From a virus: a stretch of 34,227 bases of DNA. Within the stretch, counting starts at the first letter, position 1. Each line of letters begins with the position of its first letter. The DNA is taken from IMG/VR virus record IMGVR_UViG_3300027963_003641, positions 1-34,227 of that record; one strand, written 5' to 3'. The notes beneath the pieces were generated by a model, which was not told the DNA's origin, ran no database searches, and saw nothing but the letters and a program-made list of their open reading frames with translations. A program made the position numbers and the translations under genes. Shown in pieces: positions 29,600 through 34,227 of this stretch.

Positions 29600-29904
29600 A
29601 TAAACTTGTCCGCGATAGTAAGGTGGCTGTACTGGTATCGCCAGGCTATGGCGCTGGCTGGAGTTCGTGGAATCCTGACACCGAAGAATTATTGTTCGAC
29701 CCTGCCATAGTGGAATTGGTCGAACATAATAAATGGGAAGAACTAGAAGTGTATGTCAAACTCAAATATCCGGGTATCTATGATGGTGGCATGAGAGATT
29801 TAGAAATAGAGTGGCTTCCTGAAGGCACTGAATTCATCATAAAAGAACACGACGGTGCAGAAACTATTGAAATAAAATCAGATATTGTTTGGCACCGGGC
29901 TTGA
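29596..29904 (+). CDS. conserved phage protein of unknown function, GTG start
   Basis: Starting at GTG 29596, which overlaps the previous stop, gives 102 residues. LVRDSKVAVLVSPGYGAGWSSWN, DTEELLFDPAIVELVEHNKWEELEVYVKLKYPGIYDGG and DLEIEWLPEGTEFIIKEHDGAE form a recognisable alpha/beta phage protein type: a strand and GYGAGWSTW-like turn, then an acidic helix. The role is not known to me. The upstream frame to 29569 is inside the previous gene. A tRNA promoter overlaps its last codons. Confidence 0.72.
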   Translation: MNKLVRDSKVAVLVSPGYGAGWSSWNPDTEELLFDPAIVELVEHNKWEELEVYVKLKYPGIYDGGMRDLEIEWLPEGTEFIIKEHDGAETIEIKSDIVWHRA

Positions 29905-29929
29905 CATTAAATACGTTTCCTGTTATAGT
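29901..29929 (+). promoter_or_regulatory. sigma70-like promoter of the tRNA pair
   Basis: TTGACA (29901-29906), 17-base spacer, TATAGT (29924-29929). The RNA would start near 29936, 4 bases before the first tRNA. The -35 box overlaps the end of the upstream gene. Confidence 0.72.
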
Positions 29930-29939
29930 ATAGTTCACT

Positions 29940-30014
29940 GCCTTGGTAGTTTAAAGGTGAAACAGTCGACTCATAATCGACCGAGTGGGGGTTCAAGTCC
30001 CTCCCAAGGCACCA
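29940..30014 (+). tRNA. tRNA-Met or tRNA-Ile2 (anticodon CAT)
   Basis: A full 75-base cloverleaf: acceptor GCCTTGG/CCAAGGC, D stem GTTT/AAAC, anticodon stem GTCGA/TCGAC with loop CTCATAA, T stem GGGGG/CCCTC with loop TTCAAGT, and encoded CCA. The anticodon stem lacks the three G-C pairs of initiator tRNA, so it is either elongator Met or the Ile type whose C34 is changed to lysidine. Choosing between them needs identity-element analysis. Confidence 0.93.
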
Positions 30015-30018
30015 TTCG

Positions 30019-30093
30019 CTGGCGTTCGTTCAACGGATAGGACATCTTTCTTCTAAAGAGATAATAGTGGTTCGATTCCACTACGCCGGACCA
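30019..30093 (+). tRNA. tRNA-Arg (anticodon TCT)
   Basis: A 75-base cloverleaf: acceptor CTGGCGT/ACGCCGG with one T-G pair, D stem GTTC/GGAC, anticodon stem TCTTT/AGAGA with loop CTTCTAA, T stem AGTGG/CCACT with loop TTCGATT, and encoded CCA. It reads AGA (and AGG), codons that AT-rich phages use more than many hosts do. It is 4 bases after the first tRNA and shares its promoter. Confidence 0.93.
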
Positions 30094-30103
30094 AAGGAAT
30101 AAT

Positions 30104-30316
30104 ATGACAGAATTTAATGACGCACTTCAAATACACACACCTGCTAAAGAAAACACTATCAGTTTTTATATTGCAGGCAACGACGAAATGCTTAAAATAT
30201 CCCCCAACGGGTTTTATGTTCGTGGGCAACCAGTTCCAATAGATGACCACGAAGCACAAACAGTATATAATGCATTTCAGTCTTGGTTAACTTGGCAGAA
30301 CATGCAACGCCGCTAA
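30104..30316 (+). CDS. small conserved phage protein of unknown function
   Basis: A 70-residue protein that follows the tRNAs by 10 bases with AAAGGAA before the ATG. ISFYIAGNDEMLKISPNGFYVRGQPVPIDDHEAQTVYNAFQSWLTWQ is a pattern I associate with small phage proteins carrying a beta hairpin (LKI..NGFYVRG..VP) and a C-terminal helix. No function is known to me. It may share the tRNA promoter. Confidence 0.78.
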   Translation: MTEFNDALQIHTPAKENTISFYIAGNDEMLKISPNGFYVRGQPVPIDDHEAQTVYNAFQSWLTWQNMQRR

Positions 30317-30334
30317 ATATTTTTGGAGGACAAT

Positions 30335-30511
30335 ATGGAACCCATTAAACCTGTAAAACTTGCAGATGCTGTAAAAGAAGCCCTGGCTCGAAAGCATCAA
30401 GCACAACACCCTGATACCAAACTCTCTCGAACTCAACAAAAGGCCGCCAAAAGAGGCACTCCAGCAATCACTGGAAAACCCATGCGAAAGGTCACTGGCC
30501 GAGGAGGCTAA
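30335..30511 (+). CDS. small basic protein of unknown function
   Basis: The ATG at 30335 follows GGAGGA, a strong ribosome-binding site, giving 58 residues; a TTG at 30323 would overlap that site and is unlikely. The protein is very basic (VKEALARKHQAQHPDTKLSRTQQKAAKRG, MRKVTGRGG) and probably disordered or nucleic-acid-binding. The next gene's GAGGAGG lies within its last codons. No family is recognised. Confidence 0.62.
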   Translation: MEPIKPVKLADAVKEALARKHQAQHPDTKLSRTQQKAAKRGTPAITGKPMRKVTGRGG

Positions 30512-30512
30512 C

Positions 30513-30995
30513 TTGTCAGCAATAAACACCAGTCCCGAACGGCATACATTTCAAAACTCTTCAGACGAATTGTCTGAGGTATTAGAACGTTTGCGTGATC
30601 AAGATCAAATCAAACTGTCAGACCCCAAGTGGAAAAAAGACAACTTGGAGTACGATCTTCGTAGCACCCGATGGATCTGCGATCGAACAAAAAGCACCAA
30701 GACCTACGCTCAAAACTTGTATGCGGCCTTGTGCAATCAAGAATGGCAACGTAATGATGTTTGGCCCCGGCTGAAAGACAAACGCTGGTCATGCTCGTGG
30801 CGCTATGCCGGAGGCATTGTGGCTCACATGCGAGAAGAGGGTGACTACATTGACTGGTACTGCTCAGGCATACAAGGCGAGCCTGATGCAGACTGGGTGG
30901 ATCTAGGACATGTGCCAGAAGGTACAGTAACGGATCAAATACGCGAGGATTTGTTTAGATTGGGTTGGATTTCAAAAGAATCTAAAGACAGTTGA
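30513..30995 (+). CDS. conserved phage protein of unknown function, TTG start
   Basis: A 160-residue protein read from TTG at 30513, one base after the previous stop, with GAGGAGG upstream. DELSEVLERLRDQDQIKL is helical; RSTRWICDRTKSTKTYAQNLYAALCNQEWQ, DVWPRLKDKRWSCSWRYAGGIVAHMREEGDYIDWYCSG and DWVDLGHVPEGTVTDQIREDLFRLGW follow. The Trp/Cys-rich middle and G-x-V-A-H-M turn suggest a compact enzyme or binding fold I cannot name. The late-type box GATAAATA lies at its stop, for the next gene. Confidence 0.7.
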   Translation: MSAINTSPERHTFQNSSDELSEVLERLRDQDQIKLSDPKWKKDNLEYDLRSTRWICDRTKSTKTYAQNLYAALCNQEWQRNDVWPRLKDKRWSCSWRYAGGIVAHMREEGDYIDWYCSGIQGEPDADWVDLGHVPEGTVTDQIREDLFRLGWISKESKDS

Positions 30996-31001
30996 TAAAT
31001 A
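30994..31001 (+). promoter_or_regulatory. late-type promoter box GATAAATA before the DctP-like gene
   Basis: GATAAATA differs by one base from T4 late TATAAATA. Predicted RNA start about 31007; the leader of about 19 bases contains AGGAGA before the ATG at 31026. The box overlaps the stop codon of the previous gene. Confidence 0.45.
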
Positions 31002-31025
31002 AATGTACAAACCCAGGAGATACCT

Positions 31026-32024
31026 ATGTCAAACCCCCGCAAGATTAGATGGCTCATTGCACATCAACCACAAGAATTGTTTTTCCGTACCGCTCGTGCT
31101 TTTTCTGATGCGCTAAAAAACTACTCGAATGATGAATTCGAAATTGAAATGCTCACATATGATGATTATGTGGCAAAATATCATGAAATTCCTGGCCTTG
31201 AAGAAATGAAACATTCCCCAGATAGTGATGTGATTTACAATGAAGTTGGCATGAAAGCATTTTGGGGTGCATTATTTGACAGCGAAATTGAGATGAGTCA
31301 AATTCAGGTGCATCGTGTAGGCGATCATCATCATGATTTTAGAATATTAGATTTGCCATTTTTGTTTGAAGATCATGATCATGTCAAGCGTGTGGTGGAA
31401 GGTCCAGTAGGACAAAAATTATGTTCAGAGTTGGGACGCAAAAGCGGTATCACCGGCTTGGCATTTACCTACAGTGGTGGTTATCGAGTAGTTGGATCAC
31501 ATGAGCCTATTGCAACTCTTGATCAATTGTCAACAATGAAAATTGCTGTGCAACAATCGTTGTCTTTGGGCACCACCCTTGAAGATCTAGGAGGATCGTA
31601 CGCAGTATCTGCTCCTACCGAATGGCACCATACTGACCCAATGAAGAACGGGTTTGATGCTGTAGAAACAACTTATTTGCGTTTTAAAGAAGTTAATGGC
31701 AAATATGTTTTTAAAACCAATCACAGCATGTTCTTGACAACCATTTTGGTCAGTAACAAATTTTGGGGCAGTTTAGCACCTGCTCACCAAGAAGCATTCC
31801 GTAAGGCCGCACTTGATGCATCAAGACAAGAACGTAAGTGGTCCTTGGAAGATGCTGTAAAATTTGAAGCCGAGGCCGAAGCAAACGGTGTTACCATCAC
31901 TGAAATGTCTGCTGAAGACACAGCGATACTCAAACACAAAGCCCAGTTGAGTTGGGTTAAATCTCAGAAATACTGGGAAGATAAAGAAATTGTCAAAGAA
32001 ATCGTCCAACAACGGTTGCATTGA
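31026..32024 (+). CDS. TRAP-type (DctP-like) solute-binding protein homolog without signal peptide
   Basis: TRAP solute-binding proteins normally are exported and bind carboxylates in the periplasm. This 332-residue homolog begins directly with the mature fold: KIRWLIAHQPQELFFRTARAF (residues 6-26), then a run of FDSEIEMSQIQ, DLPFLFEDHDHVKRVVEGPVG, LAFTYSGGYRVVGSHEPIATLDQLSTMKIAVQQS and HTDPMKNGFDAVE. No signal peptide is visible, so it stays cytoplasmic. The conserved Arg of the GxKIRVP-type motif, which clamps the substrate carboxylate, is Ala here (MKIAVQQ). No permease genes are present. It has an AGGAGA site and a late-type box. It may bind a different ligand, or have a structural or decoy role. 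Confidence 0.78.
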   Translation: MSNPRKIRWLIAHQPQELFFRTARAFSDALKNYSNDEFEIEMLTYDDYVAKYHEIPGLEEMKHSPDSDVIYNEVGMKAFWGALFDSEIEMSQIQVHRVGDHHHDFRILDLPFLFEDHDHVKRVVEGPVGQKLCSELGRKSGITGLAFTYSGGYRVVGSHEPIATLDQLSTMKIAVQQSLSLGTTLEDLGGSYAVSAPTEWHHTDPMKNGFDAVETTYLRFKEVNGKYVFKTNHSMFLTTILVSNKFWGSLAPAHQEAFRKAALDASRQERKWSLEDAVKFEAEAEANGVTITEMSAEDTAILKHKAQLSWVKSQKYWEDKEIVKEIVQQRLH

Positions 32025-32025
32025 G

Positions 32026-32054
32026 TTGACAGGTTCTGATATGTGTAGTATAAT
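32026..32054 (+). promoter_or_regulatory. consensus sigma70-like promoter, leaderless spacing
   Basis: TTGACA (32026-32031), 17 bases, TATAAT (32049-32054), a perfect consensus. Seven bases after the -10 box is 32061, the A of the next gene's ATG. There is no Shine-Dalgarno site. Confidence 0.72.
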
Positions 32055-32060
32055 GTACAA

Positions 32061-33047
32061 ATGCTGGAACCGATCTTAGTCGACACCAAAATTGATTTAA
32101 AATTTGATCGAGAGAATTTAGCAAAGTTATCCAGGCACTTTGATTTAAATTTTCTCGATTCTTCATTTGATCAAAAAATATTATTTTTTAATAATTTGCA
32201 ACGTGTGAGTCAACGTAGTTTGGGATTGGCTCATAATATACAGCATCATTCCACCTCCATAGTATCCGTACAACTGTGTTCTTCTTTAAAAATAAAAGAT
32301 CATATATTATCACAACCATATGGGCAATTGATTGGGTGCAGTAGTCAGGTCAAACAATCTGACAATATTACCTTGACAGATAATGTATTGCATGGCGAAA
32401 AGAGATGGTTGAGCAATCTTGGCTTGGCTGATTATGCAATTATACAAGTTGAAAAGGATCAGCAAGCCCATATAGTCTATGTTAATTTGCACACGGTTCC
32501 GCACACCGTGGACTTTTCATTCTTTACTCCCATTGGCATGCAAATGAGCAAACCCGGCAGTTTGATTTTTGACAATCAGCCTATTGACCCCGAATGTGTG
32601 CTTGGCATCAAAGGTACCCAGCCGTTCTTTCAACAAAGCAATTTTAGCAGTCAGTGTTTTCTAACCAATCACTATGGCATTACCAAACAGTTATTTTTAG
32701 ATATCAAACAGTATGCAGAGCAAAACAAGTGTGGTGCCGAATTTGAAATTAAAAAATTAGAAATAGATGTCTGCACACTAGACATGATGTGGCATGACAA
32801 TCTTTACACCATTGAGGAAACAGAGTTAACTCATAAATTTTGGAACAAACGCAACACACAGTATGCTTTCAGTAAAAAAACACTGATCAATGTTATCAAA
32901 TTGGTACTAGAACTTGGAGTCAGTTATTATACTGATGCTCACAGCGAGTTTAGTCAACGTTTTAGAGATGCCATCACCTACTCAAGTCACATGCATCCGT
33001 TGTATAGATTTGGGCAGGAATTTTACATGCTGAATCTAAACAAATAA
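32061..33047 (+). CDS. acyl-CoA-dehydrogenase-fold protein
   Basis: The 328-residue protein follows the acyl-CoA dehydrogenase (ACAD) layout. YGQLIGCSSQVKQSDNITLTDNVLHGEKRWLSNLGLADYAIIQV (about 87-130) aligns with the FAD-binding GSD...GxKxWISN block. FFTPIGMQMSKPGSLIFDNQPIDPECVLG matches the LGxRGSxxxxLxFxdVxVPxxxxLG segment. SQRFRDAITYSS near residue 310 matches the RDA(R) block. The catalytic glutamate usually found just after it (YEGT) is absent (ITYSSHM). At 328 residues it is shorter than ACADs (about 380). It may be an inactive binder or an ACAD-fold monooxygenase (nitrososynthase or DszC type), but the substrate is unknown. A perfect promoter gives a leaderless start. Confidence 0.66.
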   Translation: MLEPILVDTKIDLKFDRENLAKLSRHFDLNFLDSSFDQKILFFNNLQRVSQRSLGLAHNIQHHSTSIVSVQLCSSLKIKDHILSQPYGQLIGCSSQVKQSDNITLTDNVLHGEKRWLSNLGLADYAIIQVEKDQQAHIVYVNLHTVPHTVDFSFFTPIGMQMSKPGSLIFDNQPIDPECVLGIKGTQPFFQQSNFSSQCFLTNHYGITKQLFLDIKQYAEQNKCGAEFEIKKLEIDVCTLDMMWHDNLYTIEETELTHKFWNKRNTQYAFSKKTLINVIKLVLELGVSYYTDAHSEFSQRFRDAITYSSHMHPLYRFGQEFYMLNLNK

Positions 33048-33050
33048 ATA
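33043..33050 (+). promoter_or_regulatory. late-type promoter box AATAAATA before the structured region
   Basis: AATAAATA differs by one base from the T4 late box and overlaps the stop of the ACAD-like gene. RNA would start near 33056, just before the hairpins at 33064-33147. Confidence 0.35.
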
Positions 33051-33055
33051 AAAAT

Positions 33056-33150
33056 TGCAACGCCGGTTGGGACCGACGTCGGACCAAAATTGACGCCTGG
33101 AGTAGTGAAACTCCTTTACTGATGTGTTACACTCAGAACGCCGACCGTAG
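33056..33150 (+). ncRNA. candidate structured RNA between the ACAD-like and DUF2061-like genes
   Basis: No ORF covers this 160-base gap. CGGTTGG (33064-33070) can pair with CCGACCG (33141-33147), enclosing GGAGT/ACTCC (33099-33103/33110-33114) and a CTGA-GTG/CAC-TCAG hairpin (33119-33136, one bulge). An alternative short hairpin CGGT-TGGG-ACCG (33064-33075) and a CCGACGTCGG palindrome (33073-33082) compete with the closing stem. GC content here is higher than around it. It could be a small RNA, a riboswitch-like leader or a processing site; no known family is recognised. Confidence 0.45.
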
Positions 33151-33160
33151 CAGATATTTC

Positions 33161-33190
33161 TTGACAATCTGCCAGCCTTTAAGTTATAAT
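33161..33190 (+). promoter_or_regulatory. sigma70-like promoter of the DUF2061-like gene
   Basis: TTGACA (33161-33166), 18-base spacer, TATAAT (33185-33190). RNA start about 33197; AAGAGGAA precedes the ATG at 33211. It separates the upstream structured region from the membrane-protein gene. Confidence 0.72.
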
Positions 33191-33210
33191 CTAATTTAAG
33201 AGGAATCCAA

Positions 33211-33456
33211 ATGTTTCAAACAAAATTTGTAGAGAAGGCTCTCCGCAGCCTTGGCAAAGTCGTGACCTGGCGAATTCTTGTTACCATCACCAACTTCATT
33301 GGCGGTTGGTTGGCCAGTGGTTCGTGGCAGGTGGGCTTGGGAGTGGTATCATTTGCTCTTGTGGTCAACAGTATCCTGTATTACTTTCACGAACGTGTGT
33401 GGAACAGGATCGATGCCGGTAAAGAAGTTGTTGATCCTGAACCACAAACAGCATGA
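33211..33456 (+). CDS. DUF2061-like small membrane protein
   Basis: The 81-residue protein matches the DUF2061 pattern: KALRSLGKVVTWRILVTITNFIGGWLASGSWQVGLGVVSFALVVNSILYYFHERVWNRI. It has two hydrophobic segments (about 22-36 and 41-57) with the family's RSxxKxxTWR start and YYFHERxWNRI end. The family is small, bacterial and of unknown function, so the phage copy is noteworthy. It has its own promoter and a good ribosome-binding site. Its stop overlaps the ATG of the ligase gene (ATGA), which suggests joint expression. Confidence 0.85.
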   Translation: MFQTKFVEKALRSLGKVVTWRILVTITNFIGGWLASGSWQVGLGVVSFALVVNSILYYFHERVWNRIDAGKEVVDPEPQTA

Positions 33457-34227
33457 AAAGAGCAGTAATCTGCACAGGTAATCCTGAGCAGTGGATTCCG
33501 CAATTGTCGGGTCACAGCATCATGATAATAAATCCTGCCAGCACACCAGCGAGAAAACAATACTTGCTGGATCGTGCTGATTGGAGTTTGCTGATGGATG
33601 AACAAGGAGAACACTGGCGGGACGGTGGAACCTACCCCAATGAAAAAGTGCTGTGGTACACCAGCGGAACCACAGGCGACAGCAAGTTCTGTAGTTTTTC
33701 ACAGGCACAGGTAGACTTGTTGGCCGAAAGGATATGCGACACATATGAGTTGTCAGCCAATGACAGATATGTCAGTGTCATGGGATTGTGGCATGCTCAC
33801 GGACAAGGCTTTTACTGGGCCGCACAACGAGCACAGTGCGAAACTAATTACTTGTCTATAAAAAATATCAAAAACATGCCAGCACATGATCCCACATTTA
33901 TTACTGCTATTCCGGATGTGTTAAAGGTTGCAGGACAGTTTGATTTTGATCATTTGAGATTCATAAGATCAGCCAGTGCCCCGTTGTCTCCTGCTTTGTA
34001 TAGTGCATTAGTAGAAAAATTTAATGTACCCGTAGTAGAAGCATTTGGCATGACCGAGGCCTTGAGTCACTGCTTCACTAATCCATTGCATGGTGAACAA
34101 CGTATGGGCACCATTGGCCTTCCTGACGGTATTGATGCCAAGATTGAACAAGGACACCTGATGATCAAAGGTTCCACAGTTTCGTCACATGACTGGTACG
34201 ATACTGGAGATCTTGCTGACCAGGATG
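33453..34227 (+). CDS. AMP-forming acyl-CoA synthetase/ligase-like protein, 3' end cut off
   Basis: This frame starts at the ATG at 33453 and runs off the window (258 codons visible). The adenylation motifs are in order: VLWYTSGTTGDSK (67-78, phosphate loop), RSASAPLSP (172-180), VVEAFGMTEALS (194-205, AMP-binding) and YDTGDLA (249-255). It would activate an acid as an acyl-AMP and pass it to CoA or a carrier protein. Only about 68 residues precede the phosphate loop instead of the usual 150-200, so the N-terminal subdomain is very reduced. The partner ACAD-fold gene lies just upstream. Substrate unknown; the carboxylate-binding pocket residues cannot be judged by eye. Confidence 0.85.
   Translation, partial: MKRAVICTGNPEQWIPQLSGHSIMIINPASTPARKQYLLDRADWSLLMDEQGEHWRDGGTYPNEKVLWYTSGTTGDSKFCSFSQAQVDLLAERICDTYELSANDRYVSVMGLWHAHGQGFYWAAQRAQCETNYLSIKNIKNMPAHDPTFITAIPDVLKVAGQFDFDHLRFIRSASAPLSPALYSALVEKFNVPVVEAFGMTEALSHCFTNPLHGEQRMGTIGLPDGIDAKIEQGHLMIKGSTVSSHDWYDTGDLADQD

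Noticed and set aside
29940-30014. Initiator tRNA-fMet
   Set aside because: The anticodon stem GTCGA/TCGAC lacks three consecutive G-C pairs and the first acceptor pair is matched (G-C), unlike bacterial initiators.
33056-33150. An additional tRNA gene in the gap
   Set aside because: No T-arm GTTCRANNC, no acceptor stem with CCA and no anticodon arm in either strand; only other hairpins are present.

Overview
The window looks like a stretch of a large T4-type (myovirus-like) phage genome from an aquatic environment, probably infecting a Gram-negative bacterium. The evidence is very tight gene packing (mostly ATGA/TAATG overlaps), many short ORFs of unknown function, two CCA-ending tRNA genes, a 5'-3' exonuclease of the T4 RNase H type, a MazG-like protein, a GIY-YIG nuclease, and boxes matching the T4 late promoter TATAAATA beside sigma70-like promoters. 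No virion structural gene, polymerase or terminase is visible, so the phage assignment is an inference from content and architecture. Host identity cannot be read from the window.

Layout. (1) 1-2.7 kb: conserved phage proteins of unknown function, a SAM methyltransferase and an SGNH-like protein. (2) 2.7-16.2 kb, plus strand: a large sugar/glycan module with a GT-B glycosyltransferase, two small SDRs, a GalE-like epimerase, a very short DegT-type aminotransferase, a C-methyltransferase-like protein, a cupin, two paralogous GT2 glycosyltransferases, a TPP-dependent E1 alpha/beta pair, a short UDP-sugar dehydrogenase and a second epimerase/dehydratase. (3) Three steps of 7-deazaguanine (preQ0) synthesis scattered through this part: FolE (6.0 kb), a QueD-like protein (8.1 kb) and QueE (16.3 kb). 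QueC is not in the window. (4) 17.1-21.4 kb: cytidylyltransferase, SGNH-like protein, exonuclease, MazG-like protein and small phage proteins. (5) 21.3-27.75 kb: a mostly minus-strand island with three tandem paralogous glycosyltransferase-like genes, an AsnB-like amidotransferase and a fourth related glycosyltransferase-like gene, interrupted by one plus-strand gene. (6) 27.8-31 kb: a stem-loop plus promoter cassette, GIY-YIG nuclease, a run of tiny genes, and the tRNA-Met/Ile(CAU) and tRNA-Arg(UCU) genes. (7) 31-34.2 kb: a TRAP-type (DctP) solute-binding-like protein with no signal peptide, an acyl-CoA-dehydrogenase-fold protein, a probable structured RNA, a DUF2061-like membrane protein, and an AMP-forming acyl ligase cut by the window end.

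How the genes may work together. The sugar genes could together make and transfer an unusual, possibly branched, sugar. A PDH-E1-like pair next to a TcaB9-type C-methyltransferase, SDRs, a sugar cupin and GT2 enzymes recalls two-carbon-branched sugar pathways such as avilamycin AviB1/AviB2. Whether the product decorates the virion, the phage DNA or the host surface cannot be told. The deazaguanine genes may serve DNA or tRNA modification. The 31-34 kb cluster reads as a second, acyl-related metabolic module whose proteins have altered key residues.

Regulation is a notable feature. At two genes (queD-like and the 20720 gene) a promoter sits in the loop of a hairpin whose 3' arm overlaps the ribosome-binding site. 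Several other genes have a promoter placed so that transcription should start at, or within a few bases of, the ATG (leaderless mRNAs).
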